Origin: an uncultured Rikenellaceae bacterium
GTDB lineage: Bacteria > Bacteroidota > Bacteroidia > Bacteroidales > Rikenellaceae
NCBI GenBank assembly: GCA_947038405.1
Contig: CAMQVY010000001.1
Coordinates: forward strand, 147,604-211,603
Direction: 5' to 3'
Length of the DNA: 64,000 bases
The translations under genes were made by a program, and so were the position numbers. This document shows, in pieces, positions 38,370-48,149 of the stretch. Within the stretch, counting starts at the first letter, position 1. Each line of letters opens with the position of its first letter. The notes beneath the pieces were generated by a model. The model was given only the letters and a program-made list of their open reading frames with translations. It did not search any database and had not been told where the DNA came from.

Positions 38370-38398
38370 TAGTAGTCATATAAGTTATAAAAAATAAC

Positions 38399-38406
38399 TA
38401 CCTTTG
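38399..38406 (+). promoter_or_regulatory. Candidate -7 box for the Ig-like lipoprotein gene
   Basis: TACCTTTG matches TAnnTTTG and lies 88 bases before the start at 38495. The -33 element is not convincing. Confidence 0.4.
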
Positions 38407-38494
38407 CCGAGTCGTTTATCTATTAAGTTAGATTTAGGTGTTTTTCAGAGATACCCTACACTATTTATAACACGCTTTACAATATTATTAACAT

Positions 38495-40588
38495 ATGGTT
38501 TTTATTAGTCGATCAATCTCTTCATACGCTTCAACTCTATTGGTACTACTTATGTTCTGTAGTGGGTTGTTCTTTGTTCGTTGTGCGAATACTATGGCAC
38601 CAGGAGGGGGCCCAAGAGATTCAATAGCACCTACAGTTGTCTTAATGACCCCTAGTTTTGGGACAAAAAATTTCACATCAAAGCGTATAATTATTGAGTT
38701 TGATGAGTATATTAAGTTAAAGGATCAGCAAAAGGAGTTCTATACCTCACCTTTAATGAAGAGGAAACCCTCTTTGATGATTAAGGGAAAGAGTATTCAG
38801 ATAGATATTAAGGATACACTTCTTGAGAATACTACCTATGCTTTGAATTTTGGGAGTAGTGTAAGTGATAATAATGAGGGTAATCCGTTAAATAATTTAA
38901 GATATGTCTTCTCTACTGGAGATGAGATTGATTCATTAGTTATGTCGGGGATGACAGTTGATGGATACTCAAAAGATAGTATTGGTAAGGCTTATGTCTA
39001 TTTTTTCCCTGTAGTGATTGACACTCTTCCAGACTCTATCTTGGTTGATTCAAACTTTAATCAGCACGATTCATTGATGTTTATTGGATCTCCGAGTGTT
39101 GTTGGTCGAAGTGAAGGTAATGGACTTTTCTTTACTAGGAATCTTAAACCAGTAGATTATTGGGTTTATGCACTTTCAGATAAGAATGGTAATCAAACGT
39201 ACGAACCAGGGGTAGACTATGTTGGATTTTTGGATAGTATTGTTAATCCTAGCGAGCTTCCGGGTTTTAATGTTTGGTATGACACTATAAGAAACTATTT
39301 GATATCTGACCCACAAGTTCAGATTAGGCTCTTTTTAGAGCGACAAAATAAGCGACAAAATTTAACTAGTTTTAAGCGTCCGGAGCAGCATCGTATAGAG
39401 TTTATGTTTGGAGCAGCATATCCGATAATAGAGGAGTTGGTATTAGATGGTATCGATTCAAGTGATATTATTCGTGAGTATGTAACTACTGGGCGAGACA
39501 CTATGAATTTGTGGTTGAATGTTCCAGCAGAGTCACTACCGGATACAATCAAGGGGCATATTAAATATATGAAGCATGATTCCGTAGGGGTATTACAGTT
39601 AGAGTACAAGGATTTGAATCTATTTTGGAAGCATATTGAGAGTAAAGAGGAGAAGAAAGAGCGAGAGAAGAGGGAAAAAGAGTTAGAATCTGCATTAGAA
39701 GATGGTAAAGATTCACTACAAGATACAATTCCGAAGCCCAATCTATTTAAGTACAATGTTGTCGAGGGTGGGGCAACGCTTAATCCATTAAAACATATTG
39801 AGATTAAGTTTGACTCACCATTGGTCTCTATTGATTCTTCGAGGATTCGAGTTTTACGTTTGGGTGATGATGATAAACGTTTCATTGTTGATTATAAGTT
39901 GGAACAAGATAGTATTGATATTAGGACATGGAGAATAAAGGCAAAGTGGCTTGATGGTAAGAAGTATGATTTGTTGATTCCGAGTGGAGTATTTAGGAAT
40001 GTCAAGGGATATGAGAATGATACGTTAAAATCGGAGTTTACGATCTATAATCCATCTGACTTTGCAACTTTGGTTCTAGATATAAAGGGCGAGACCCCAG
40101 AGAGTAATTATATTATACAGTTGTTGGGTTCAAGTGGGAATATGGAGCAGTATATCCCTTATGCAAAGAGTGGTGAGTATACGTTCAAATATATTGATGC
40201 AGGAACAGCAAAGATTCGTATTGTTGCAGATGTCAATGGCAATGGTTTGTGGGATAGAGGTGATTTGTTGAATCGATTACAGCCAGAGAAGGTTGAAGTT
40301 TGGATGGCAGACAATGGTGATGAGGAGATTGTAACTAAAGTCAATTGGACAAATGAACTTACGATTGATATGAGAGAACTATTCGCACCAAAGACCATGG
40401 AGCGTATGCAGCGAGAATTGAGATTGAAAGAGGAGGTAAGGTTGCGTAAAAAGGCTTTAGAAGATAGTAAGATTAAGGTTCGTAAGCCATTAAAGAGTGA
40501 TCCTGAAGATGATTACAATCCTGCGTTTGAAGGGGCAATCGGAAATGATCGTAATGATGATTCCAATTCAAATTTCAATCAAAGGTAA
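38495..40588 (+). CDS. Ig-like (Big_5) domain lipoprotein
   Basis: 697 residues. A hydrophobic N-terminus ends in VRCAN, a probable lipobox (Cys about 30). GGGPRDSIAPTVV and the following FDEYIKLKDQ region are typical of the Big_5 Ig-like domain at the start of a conserved Bacteroidota lipoprotein. Later parts resemble further beta-sandwich domains, with a SDPEDDYN tail rich in charged residues. Probably faces the periplasm or surface. It starts a same-strand run through rbfA. Confidence 0.8.
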   Translation: MVFISRSISSYASTLLVLLMFCSGLFFVRCANTMAPGGGPRDSIAPTVVLMTPSFGTKNFTSKRIIIEFDEYIKLKDQQKEFYTSPLMKRKPSLMIKGKSIQIDIKDTLLENTTYALNFGSSVSDNNEGNPLNNLRYVFSTGDEIDSLVMSGMTVDGYSKDSIGKAYVYFFPVVIDTLPDSILVDSNFNQHDSLMFIGSPSVVGRSEGNGLFFTRNLKPVDYWVYALSDKNGNQTYEPGVDYVGFLDSIVNPSELPGFNVWYDTIRNYLISDPQVQIRLFLERQNKRQNLTSFKRPEQHRIEFMFGAAYPIIEELVLDGIDSSDIIREYVTTGRDTMNLWLNVPAESLPDTIKGHIKYMKHDSVGVLQLEYKDLNLFWKHIESKEEKKEREKREKELESALEDGKDSLQDTIPKPNLFKYNVVEGGATLNPLKHIEIKFDSPLVSIDSSRIRVLRLGDDDKRFIVDYKLEQDSIDIRTWRIKAKWLDGKKYDLLIPSGVFRNVKGYENDTLKSEFTIYNPSDFATLVLDIKGETPESNYIIQLLGSSGNMEQYIPYAKSGEYTFKYIDAGTAKIRIVADVNGNGLWDRGDLLNRLQPEKVEVWMADNGDEEIVTKVNWTNELTIDMRELFAPKTMERMQRELRLKEEVRLRKKALEDSKIKVRKPLKSDPEDDYNPAFEGAIGNDRNDDSNSNFNQR

Positions 40589-40603
40589 ATAGGTTAAATA
40601 ATT

Positions 40604-41365
40604 ATGATGAAGATTTTAAGAATAATATTAATTCTATCTTTTAGCTGTTTGTTTTTTAAGGGTCATGCCCAGCACTATATTGGTGTTAGTGGCGGAGCAG
40701 GGCTAGGGAGTGTCAGGATGTTTCCTCATACGGAGACTGGAGGTATTTGGGGATTAGGTTCAGGCGGATTCTCGTATAAGTATCATGGAGGTATGAAGTA
40801 TGTTGGAGGTATTGGTTCTGATTTAATTTTTCTTCAGCAGGGTTATACAGAGGAGATTCCAGATTATAGTATTGAAGATACGACACGAACTTTTAATCGT
40901 AAGGTAAATTCACTGATGCTACCTATTTTTTGGCAACCACATATTAATTTGTTCAATGGTAATATGAGGGTTTTCATTAATTTAGGAGTTGCCTTTTCCT
41001 ATAATATAAACTCTACATTTGAGGTTGAATCGGAGCAGAATGGATTTATAGCGTCAGGAGAGTATCCGATGTTGCTAGTTCGTGATAATCGTTGGGGTTA
41101 TGGTCTTTGTGGCGGAGTAGGATTTAATGTTGTATTAGCAGGGCGATTTGAGATCGGAGCAGAGGGTCGTTACTATTATGGCTACAACGATGTATTAAGG
41201 AATCGTAATAAGTATAGTAGTAATCCACTACGTTCACCACTTGATAATATCAATATCTCAATGACATTGCATTATCGACTAGGCCGTAGTGAGGCAGATA
41301 AAAGAGTAAAAAAAATAAAATATTTTAAAGAAAATGGAGACAACAAGACAACAAAAGGTATCTAA
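40604..41365 (+). CDS. Outer-membrane beta-barrel protein (DUF6089/PorT-like)
   Basis: 253 residues with a signal peptide ending near GHAQ (about 23). Alternating Gly/aromatic strands follow (GVSGGAGLGSVRM, IFWQPHINLF, RWGYGLCGGVGFNV), as in small eight-to-ten-strand barrels. I place it in the DUF6089/PorT-like group with moderate confidence. It lies 15 bases after the lipoprotein gene and its end overlaps rbfA by 32 bases. Confidence 0.75.
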   Translation: MMKILRIILILSFSCLFFKGHAQHYIGVSGGAGLGSVRMFPHTETGGIWGLGSGGFSYKYHGGMKYVGGIGSDLIFLQQGYTEEIPDYSIEDTTRTFNRKVNSLMLPIFWQPHINLFNGNMRVFINLGVAFSYNINSTFEVESEQNGFIASGEYPMLLVRDNRWGYGLCGGVGFNVVLAGRFEIGAEGRYYYGYNDVLRNRNKYSSNPLRSPLDNINISMTLHYRLGRSEADKRVKKIKYFKENGDNKTTKGI

Positions 41366-41675
41366 GCAGATACAAAAAGATATTAGTAATATTTTCATAA
41401 AGGAGTCTCAGGCACTTCTATGTGGCACGATGACATCAGTAACGATGGTTCGTGTGAGTCCTGATTTAAGTTTTGCAAAGATCTATTTGAGTGTATTTCC
41501 ATTTGATAAGAGTTCTATTGTAATGGAATCATTAACAAAGAATAACTGGGTTATTCGTAAGAGTTTAGGTAGTAAGATGAAGCATCAATTGAAGCAGATT
41601 CCAGAGATTGCTTTTTACTTGGATGATTCATTGGAGTACATTGAGAATATTGATAGTATTCTGAAGGAGTTGTAA
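41334..41675 (+). CDS. rbfA: Ribosome-binding factor A
   Basis: Small KH-fold protein needed for 30S maturation and cold growth. 113 residues. Motifs are RQQKVSKQIQKDISNIF near the start and MTSVTMVRVSPDLSFAKIYLSVFP with the KH-like Ala kink. It overlaps the barrel gene by 32 bases and is followed after 10 bases by a LolC/E-type permease. Confidence 0.92.
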   Translation: METTRQQKVSKQIQKDISNIFIKESQALLCGTMTSVTMVRVSPDLSFAKIYLSVFPFDKSSIVMESLTKNNWVIRKSLGSKMKHQLKQIPEIAFYLDDSLEYIENIDSILKEL

Positions 41676-41685
41676 ATTTAGCAAT

Positions 41686-42897
41686 ATGAGTAAACTATCT
41701 CGTTTATTAGCTAAACGTTATTTGTTTTCGAGCAAATCACACTCAGTGATAAATATTATCTCGAGTGTGAGTGCTATTGCTATATCTATCCCTGTCGCCG
41801 CGATGGTGATTCTACTCTCTGTAACTAATGGGTTTGGGGATTTAATAAAGGGTTTGTATAAGGATTTCGATCCAGATATATTAATTTCGTCATCTGAAGG
41901 TCGTGTCTTTGATAGTCTCTCTCTTGACCGTTCTCGTATATTAGAATTCTCTTCTATTGAGCAGGTCTCTATGGTTGTTGAAGAGAGTGCATTGTTGGAG
42001 TATAGAGGTCGTCAGAGTATTGCAACTCTGCGGGGTGTTGATAGTTTCTATCAGCATGTGGTTCCGATAGATGGCATGATAAAGCAGGGTGAATATGATC
42101 TTGTTTTTGGGGATATTGATCAAATAGTTGTAGGACAAGGTATTGCTTATACGCTAGGCATTCGGACTGCTTTTTACGACCCAGTAAAGGTGTACTATCC
42201 CAAAAGAGGTAGATATAACGCTATGATTCCATCAGCGAATTATAATGTAGATAAGTTATTTCCCGTAGGTGTATATGTGTTGGATGCAGACACAGACGGT
42301 AAGTATGTTATCTCGTCTCTTGATTTTGCGCAACGGATTTTCGACTATGATGGTCGATATACTGGAGCTATGATAAAGGTAAAGAGTGGATTCAACCATG
42401 ACGATGTTCGTAATTTATTGGCGCAGGAATTGGGTGATAAATTTATCGTTCAGACACGACACCAGATGAAGGCCTCTCTGTATAAGATTATTGTCTATGA
42501 GAAGTGGGCACTATTTTTTATAATATTATTAGTCTTGATAATTTCGTCATTCTCTGTTATTGGCTCTATGGTCATGTTAATTATTGAGAAAAATAGGGAT
42601 ATCCAAACGCTTAGGGCATTGGGTGCAGATGTAAGTTTCGTGCGAAGTGTATTTGTGAATGAAGGTATGTTAATCTCATTTATCGGAGCATTTATTGGAC
42701 TTACTATTGGTCTTTTATTTTGTTGGTTGCAGATAACATTTGGATTTATACAACTTCCAGCAGGGACATTTCTTGTTAGTAGCTACCCCGTAATTGTCAA
42801 GTTTTTAGATATAATAAGTATTGTCATATCCTTTATTGCAGTTACTTATATAATTTGCCGATTGACGGTTGTTAAAATGATTTCAAAAATTCAATAA
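41686..42897 (+). CDS. LolC/LolE-type ABC transporter permease
   Basis: 403 residues with four membrane segments (about 25-45 and three after 270) around a large periplasmic MacB-like domain. The FtsX fold is shown by LSRLLAKRYLFS, SVTNGFGDLIKGL and IIEKNRDIQTLRALGADVSFVRSVFVNEG. It probably takes part in releasing lipoproteins from the inner membrane. The ATPase partner is not adjacent. It follows rbfA closely and precedes a DUF4296 lipoprotein by 6 bases. Confidence 0.88.
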   Translation: MSKLSRLLAKRYLFSSKSHSVINIISSVSAIAISIPVAAMVILLSVTNGFGDLIKGLYKDFDPDILISSSEGRVFDSLSLDRSRILEFSSIEQVSMVVEESALLEYRGRQSIATLRGVDSFYQHVVPIDGMIKQGEYDLVFGDIDQIVVGQGIAYTLGIRTAFYDPVKVYYPKRGRYNAMIPSANYNVDKLFPVGVYVLDADTDGKYVISSLDFAQRIFDYDGRYTGAMIKVKSGFNHDDVRNLLAQELGDKFIVQTRHQMKASLYKIIVYEKWALFFIILLVLIISSFSVIGSMVMLIIEKNRDIQTLRALGADVSFVRSVFVNEGMLISFIGAFIGLTIGLLFCWLQITFGFIQLPAGTFLVSSYPVIVKFLDIISIVISFIAVTYIICRLTVVKMISKIQ

Positions 42898-42903
42898 TCA
42901 GAT

Positions 42904-43788
42904 ATGAGAAAATTGTTATTTCGTATAGATTGCATTTCGCTTTTAGTTGTACTATTGCTATTTTCAAGTGGTTGTGGTCGTACAAAAGTGATTCCTGATG
43001 ATGAGTTAGGAGACATATTTCGTGATATATATATAGCTAATGCGTATCAGTCAATAAATTATAAAGGAGTTGACACAATAGATCTATATGGACCTATTTT
43101 GGATGGCTATGGTTATGATATTAATGATTTCAAGGGGACTATGCTTGGCTTCACCAAGCGTAAAAATGCAAAATTATCTTTAATAATAGAGGATGCTATT
43201 CGCCAAATAGATACAAAATTTTATAGTTTAGAGGGAGGTATTGAGCAGTTGGATTCAATTGAGGCTCGTTCCAAGCGTATGCTCCAATCAGTTTTGATTG
43301 AGAATAGGCGTATTGAGGTTCGGAGTATTGAGGACACAACCAAATTAGTAATAGAACTTGATGTTAAGCCGGGTAGTTATTTCATCACGTATATCGCTGA
43401 TGTAGATTCTATCGATTCAAAAAAAGCATATAGAGGAACTCATTATTTAAGAGACTCTTCAGATAACAATTTGAATTATGATAATTTTTGGTTTAGTGGC
43501 GAGCGTAAACGATATAGTACAGAGATTGTTGCCGATTCAAATGCAAGGAAGTTAGTTTTGAATTTAGGTAACTATACAAAGAAGATGAAGAAACCCTCTT
43601 TGGTAATTGACTCATTGAGAATTATTTATGAACTTCCTGGAAAACAAGCTATTGATTCTATTCATAGTGTATTTATAAAACGAATATTTATTGATGGAAC
43701 GGAGTGGGCAAAGTATACGCAAGATAGCGTCTCATTACACCTTCCTACCTCAGGGCTTAGTCCCGAGGGTGGTGATAACTCTCAGTGA
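42904..43788 (+). CDS. DUF4296 lipoprotein
   Basis: 294 residues. The signal peptide ends in the lipobox FSSGC (Cys24). VIPDDELGDIFRDIYIANAY and the helical KNAKLSLIIEDAIRQI region are typical of DUF4296, a Bacteroidota family of unknown function. A C-terminal extension of about 150 residues looks like beta-sheet. Its last 95 bases overlap the amidohydrolase gene in another frame. Confidence 0.82.
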   Translation: MRKLLFRIDCISLLVVLLLFSSGCGRTKVIPDDELGDIFRDIYIANAYQSINYKGVDTIDLYGPILDGYGYDINDFKGTMLGFTKRKNAKLSLIIEDAIRQIDTKFYSLEGGIEQLDSIEARSKRMLQSVLIENRRIEVRSIEDTTKLVIELDVKPGSYFITYIADVDSIDSKKAYRGTHYLRDSSDNNLNYDNFWFSGERKRYSTEIVADSNARKLVLNLGNYTKKMKKPSLVIDSLRIIYELPGKQAIDSIHSVFIKRIFIDGTEWAKYTQDSVSLHLPTSGLSPEGGDNSQ

Positions 43789-44860
43789 GAGTGGGGTTAT
43801 TGAGGACATTGAACAGTGTAATAGTCTTGATAATATTCAAGGCTTAGAGTTTTATAGTGGAATTTTAACTCCATCGATGGTAAATGCTCATACACATTTA
43901 GAGCTTAGTCATTTGGGTGGAGTTGTTCCACAGCAGTGTGGTTTTTCAAAATTTGCACAGAGTATTTCAGCTTCTCGAGGTATCTTTTCGGAGCAGCAGA
44001 CCCTAAATGCTATGGCATTCTATGATGCAAAGATGTGGAGTGAGGGGATAGGAGTTGTAGGTGATATAAGTAATGGCTTGAGTTCATTCGCAACAAAGCA
44101 GTGCAGTAAGATAAAGTATCACACTTTTTTAGAGCTTTTTGGGCTTAAAAATTGTGATAGATCTCGATTGGATAATCTATGTGAAGTTGCAACTGATTTA
44201 TCACTTTCAAATAGTCTAACAGTTCACTCTACATATTCATTAAATTGTATAGATTTTGATGCTGTTGTTCAGAATGAATGTGACGGTATTTTATCTATCC
44301 ATTTCATGGAGAGTGAGGGTGAGTTGAAGTTGTATGATGGACGAGGAGAGCTTCATAGTTGGTATCTTGAGTGTGGAATGCAGATCGATTTTGATAAATA
44401 CTCTTCGCCAGTAGATAGGGTTATATCAACGATTCCATCATCGAGGCGAGTTTTATTTATTCATAATACGATGATTACTGAGTCTGATATTATGTCATTG
44501 AAGGTTCATTTTGGAGATAATCTAACGTTTGTATTGTGTCCTCGGTCAAATGTTCATATAACAGGACATAAGCCCCCTTTTGAATTGTTTTTGGATTCGG
44601 GGTGTCGCATTGCACTTGGCACAGACTCAATGGCATCTAATAGTTCCCTTTCATTGATAGAGGAGCTGAAGTTGATTGAATCTGTACCTTTGGCAACTCA
44701 ATTAAAGTGGGCAACAGAGTATGGTGCTGAAGCACTAGGAGTTGGTGCTCGTTATGGTAGGATAGAAGTTGGAAAGAGGTGTGGATTGGTATTGCTTGAA
44801 GGTGTCGACTTACGGGCTATGAAATTAACTAGTAATACTACATCAAGGCGTATTATTTAG
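43694..44860 (+). CDS. Amidohydrolase (cytosine deaminase/TRZ-like)
   Basis: 388 residues. The metal motif HTHLELSHL, a later [10 protein letters not shown], the HNT segment and [11 protein letters not shown] are amidohydrolase marks. It probably deaminates a heterocyclic compound. The start at 43694 overlaps the DUF4296 gene by 95 bases, but the residues in the overlap ([12 protein letters not shown]) look like the family's first beta-strand, so the overlap seems real. No later start would keep that strand. The true substrate is unknown. Confidence 0.83.
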   Translation: MERSGQSIRKIASHYTFLPQGLVPRVVITLSESGVIEDIEQCNSLDNIQGLEFYSGILTPSMVNAHTHLELSHLGGVVPQQCGFSKFAQSISASRGIFSEQQTLNAMAFYDAKMWSEGIGVVGDISNGLSSFATKQCSKIKYHTFLELFGLKNCDRSRLDNLCEVATDLSLSNSLTVHSTYSLNCIDFDAVVQNECDGILSIHFMESEGELKLYDGRGELHSWYLECGMQIDFDKYSSPVDRVISTIPSSRRVLFIHNTMITESDIMSLKVHFGDNLTFVLCPRSNVHITGHKPPFELFLDSGCRIALGTDSMASNSSLSLIEELKLIESVPLATQLKWATEYGAEALGVGARYGRIEVGKRCGLVLLEGVDLRAMKLTSNTTSRRII

Positions 44861-44866
44861 ATTATT

Positions 44867-44897
44867 TTTGAATATCAATGTAAAATATATATCTTTG
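44867..44897 (+). promoter_or_regulatory. Promoter of folE
   Basis: TTTG (44867-44870), a 19-base spacer and TATCTTTG (44890-44897) match the Bacteroidota consensus. They sit over an in-frame upstream ATG at 44868, which therefore cannot be the translated start. Confidence 0.8.
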
Positions 44898-44921
44898 TAT
44901 CGCAAAACTAATAAGGTTTTT

Positions 44922-45527
44922 ATGAGTAAACTGTATCGCAAAGAGGAGCATTTCTCTGAGCAAGTCATAGATGAGCTATCGGTTCATTATCGAGATATTT
45001 TATCTATTGTAGGAGAAGATCCTACTAGAGAGGGGTTAGAGAAGACTCCAGAGCGAGTCGCTAAAGCAATGTCTTTCATGCTTCAGGGCTACGATCAAAA
45101 TCCACATGAAATATTGCTATCAGCGAAGTTTCAGGAGGAGTATAAGCAAATGGTATTAGTAAAGGATATTGAGTTATACTCAATGTGTGAGCATCATATG
45201 TTACCTTTTTATGGAAAGGCACATATTGCTTATATCCCTAATGGGTATATCACAGGTTTGTCAAAGATAGCGAGAGTTGTAGATGCTTATTCACGTCGTT
45301 TACAGGTTCAAGAGAGGCTTACAGTTCAGATTAGAGACTGTATTCAAGAGGCTCTAAATCCATTAGGAGTTGCAGTCGTAATTGAGGCAAGTCATATGTG
45401 TATGCAGATGCGCGGAGTTCAAAAGCAGAATTCAGCGACAACTACATCAGCCTTTACGGGTATTTTTATGACGCAATTACAGACAAGAGATGAGTTCATG
45501 CAGCTTATTGGTTCTAATTTACGATAA
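44922..45527 (+). CDS. folE: GTP cyclohydrolase I
   Basis: Makes 7,8-dihydroneopterin triphosphate from GTP, the first folate step. 201 residues from the ATG at 44922 (MSKLYRK). An in-frame ATG at 44868 lies in the promoter and is rejected. The zinc motif [32 protein letters not shown], the [23 protein letters not shown] block and the [10 protein letters not shown] ending are diagnostic. folK is at 37 kb, so folate genes are scattered here. Confidence 0.96.
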   Translation: MSKLYRKEEHFSEQVIDELSVHYRDILSIVGEDPTREGLEKTPERVAKAMSFMLQGYDQNPHEILLSAKFQEEYKQMVLVKDIELYSMCEHHMLPFYGKAHIAYIPNGYITGLSKIARVVDAYSRRLQVQERLTVQIRDCIQEALNPLGVAVVIEASHMCMQMRGVQKQNSATTTSAFTGIFMTQLQTRDEFMQLIGSNLR

Positions 45528-45667
45528 TTTGACGAGGAGTTGAATTGTCGTATTTTTTTTGTAAAGGAGCGAACAAACACTTTACGATTATAGATACGAG
45601 ATATCTAATAATTATTTTTGAGAGTGCATATATAGTTATTTAATTATGAATATTACGATATAAATTT

Positions 45668-47092
45668 ATGAGTGGATTTTTTGGTTGCGTATCACGCAAG
45701 GATTGTGTAGTTGATGTATTTTATGGTACAGACTACCATTCTCATTTGGGAACAAAACGTGGCGGAATGGCTTTCGTTAATGGAGATCAGATAGTTCGTG
45801 CGATCCATTCATTGGAGAATGCCTATTTTAGGAATAAGTTTGAACCAGATTTGCCAAAATTTGAGAATTCAAATATCGGAATTGGTGTCATTAGTGATGC
45901 TCAATCGCAACCAGTTATATTAACGTCACATTTGGGACGATTTTCTACTCTGGTTATTGGTCGCATTGATAATCTTGAGGAGTTGATCGAAGAGATGTTG
46001 AGTTCTAAGGTCAATTTTGCTGAGCTTTCTAGTGGTCAAATCAACCCAACAGAGTTAATCGCGATTCTTATTGCACAGGGAGATAGCTTTAAAGAGGGAA
46101 TTGAGATCGTTCAACGTAAGGTAAAGGGGTCTTGTTCTATGTTAATCATGACGGATACTGGAATTTACGCTTCACGAGATAAGTTTGGAAGAACACCGAT
46201 TGTGTTAGGAAAGAATAAGAATGGTTATGCTATTGCAACGGAAAGTTCATCGTTTGCGAATCTTGATTATATCTTTGAGTGTGAAGTAAAACCTGCACAG
46301 ACACTATTTGTTACGGCAGATAGCTATACAGAGGTTACACCAGCAGGAAAGCGTCTTCAGATCTGTTCTTTTATGTGGATCTATTACGGTTACCCATCAT
46401 CGACATATGAGGGTATTAATGTTGAAGATTCAAGATATAGAAGTGGATGTGCTTTGGCTAATCAGGATATTGATTTGACCGATGTTGATTTTGCCGCAGG
46501 CGTTCCTGACTCAGGTATTGGTCATGCTATTGGTTATTCAAATGAGAAAAAGATTCCTTATAAGCGTGCATTTGTAAAATACACACCTACTTGGCCTCGA
46601 AGTTTCATGCCGCAGAATCAAAATATGCGTGATTTGGTTGCAAAGATGAAGTTATTACCTAATGAGACTTTTACTAAGGGATCAAGTATGGTTTTGTTGG
46701 ATGATTCGATTGTAAGGGGAACACAATTAAAAGATAATATAGTCAAGCTTGTTGATGCAGGAGCTAAGAGTATTAATATTCGTATTGCTTGCCCTCCATT
46801 GGTTTACCCATGTAATTTCTTGAATTTTTCATCTTCTCGTTCAACATTTGATCTATTTACTCGTAGGATTATAAGAGATTTAGAGGGTGCAGAAAATTTC
46901 ACTGAAGATATTTTGAAGGAGTATGCAAATCCAGACTCTGAGAAGTATAATAAGATGCTTGATGTTATGTGTAAGGCAATTGGTGCAGATACATTAAAGT
47001 TTCAGAGACTAGATGATCTTATTGATTCGATAGGTCTGCCTAAGGAGTGTTTATGTACACACTGTTGGGATAACTCTAGTTACATGGAGTAG
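45668..47092 (+). CDS. Amidophosphoribosyltransferase-like protein without N-terminal Cys
   Basis: 474 residues with the two-domain PurF layout: a class II glutaminase-like half and a phosphoribosyltransferase half with the PRPP motif VLLDDSIVRGTQLKDN (near residue 345). The start is MSGFFGC rather than MCG, so the catalytic N-terminal cysteine of Ntn amidotransferases is absent; the first Cys is residue 7. I recall a Bacteroidota PurF subgroup starting this way. It may use ammonia, a partner's glutaminase, or have another role. A CLCTHC pair ends the protein. Confidence 0.85.
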   Translation: MSGFFGCVSRKDCVVDVFYGTDYHSHLGTKRGGMAFVNGDQIVRAIHSLENAYFRNKFEPDLPKFENSNIGIGVISDAQSQPVILTSHLGRFSTLVIGRIDNLEELIEEMLSSKVNFAELSSGQINPTELIAILIAQGDSFKEGIEIVQRKVKGSCSMLIMTDTGIYASRDKFGRTPIVLGKNKNGYAIATESSSFANLDYIFECEVKPAQTLFVTADSYTEVTPAGKRLQICSFMWIYYGYPSSTYEGINVEDSRYRSGCALANQDIDLTDVDFAAGVPDSGIGHAIGYSNEKKIPYKRAFVKYTPTWPRSFMPQNQNMRDLVAKMKLLPNETFTKGSSMVLLDDSIVRGTQLKDNIVKLVDAGAKSINIRIACPPLVYPCNFLNFSSSRSTFDLFTRRIIRDLEGAENFTEDILKEYANPDSEKYNKMLDVMCKAIGADTLKFQRLDDLIDSIGLPKECLCTHCWDNSSYME

Positions 47093-47104
47093 TGATATAT
47101 AAGT

Positions 47105-47150
47105 AAAAAAAGCACCGCTTTCAGTTTTTATTGAAAGCGGTGCTTTTTTT
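47105..47150. terminator. Bidirectional terminator between the purF-like gene and queG
   Basis: Arms around AGCACCGCTTTCA (47105-47123 with 47132-47150), with an A-run before and a T-run after, lie between convergent genes. Confidence 0.9.
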
Positions 47151-47187
47151 TTGTGGTGTAGAATTGCTTGTGTCGGGTAGTTTATGA

Positions 47188-48066
47188 TTAGCGTTTCTGG
47201 TTCATTGGTGTATCTTTAAATATCTCAATAAAGTCATCGTTATTCATTGATTCGATGTATTGTGTTGATAATTTAGTTGGCTCAATAACTGGTGCAAACT
47301 CTATGTTTGTGTATGTTTTTGCTTTCTCATTAAATGGGCATACGCATTGACACATATCGCATCCGAATAGCCAGTCGTGAGTAGGGTAGTCTGCTTCGCA
47401 GTCACCAACATTACGCTCTACTGTTAGCCTTGATATACATCTACGTGCATCTACTATTTTAGGCGCTCTAATTGCGCTGTTAGGGCAGTTGTCTATACAT
47501 CGGGTGCAATTACCGCAGTGGCTGTTGATATAAGGCTCGCTGTACTCCTCAAGTTCAATGTCCAATACAATCTCCCCCAGGTTAATAAACGATCCAAATT
47601 CGGGTGTAATAAGGAGTGAATTTTTCCCTATCCATCCGAGCCCTGCCTCTACAGCCCAAGCTTTTTCTAATATTGGAGCTGTATCAACAAATACTCTAGC
47701 TTTAATCTCAGGATTTTCACTTTTTAGGATTGTAAGTAGCTCATTAAGCATCTTTTTTATCGAGATATGATAATCTTTAGCCAGAGCATATGATGCAATT
47801 TTATAATTACTATTTTTTTGCTCTTTCCATGCCATATTATTATGGCTAACGGCACAAACTATTATAGATTTAGCCCCTGGAATAAGTAACCGAGGATCTA
47901 ATCTTTTCTCAAAATTGCGTTCAAGATAGCCTAATCCAGCATTGTAACTATTGTCAAGATAATTTTGTAAAAACTTTTTATGTTCAGTTTTTTCTCTGCA
48001 ACTAGCTGAGCCACAGAGGTTAAATCCACATGAAAGTGCGCTTTTTTGTATAAAATCTAATGTCAT
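47188..48066 (-). CDS. queG: Epoxyqueuosine reductase
   Basis: Cobalamin and 4Fe-4S enzyme that performs the last step of queuosine synthesis on tRNA. 292 residues, the short form without C-terminal HEAT repeats. The two ferredoxin clusters are visible: CGNCTRCIDNCP and CDMCQCVCPFN. KSIIVCAVSHN and AVEAGLGWIGKNSLLI are diagnostic. A possible -7 box (TATTTTTG, minus strand, 48091-48084) lies just upstream. Confidence 0.94.
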   Translation of the reverse strand: MTLDFIQKSALSCGFNLCGSASCREKTEHKKFLQNYLDNSYNAGLGYLERNFEKRLDPRLLIPGAKSIIVCAVSHNNMAWKEQKNSNYKIASYALAKDYHISIKKMLNELLTILKSENPEIKARVFVDTAPILEKAWAVEAGLGWIGKNSLLITPEFGSFINLGEIVLDIELEEYSEPYINSHCGNCTRCIDNCPNSAIRAPKIVDARRCISRLTVERNVGDCEADYPTHDWLFGCDMCQCVCPFNEKAKTYTNIEFAPVIEPTKLSTQYIESMNNDDFIEIFKDTPMNQKR

Positions 48067-48112
48067 ATCGATATTACTTTTGTCAAAAATAGTATAAAAA
48101 AATAATAATGAG

Positions 48113-48120
48113 TAAATTTG
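48113..48120 (+). promoter_or_regulatory. Candidate -7 box for the acyl-CoA ligase gene
   Basis: TAAATTTG matches TAnnTTTG and ends 29 bases before the start codon. No TTTG at the usual -33 position. Confidence 0.4.
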
Positions 48121-48149
48121 CCTTATATAAGATAAAGTAATAAATTATT

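Noticed and set aside
44868..44921. Longer start for folE
   Set aside because: The upstream ATG lies over the -33 box of a well-matched promoter, downstream of which the family sequence begins at 44922.
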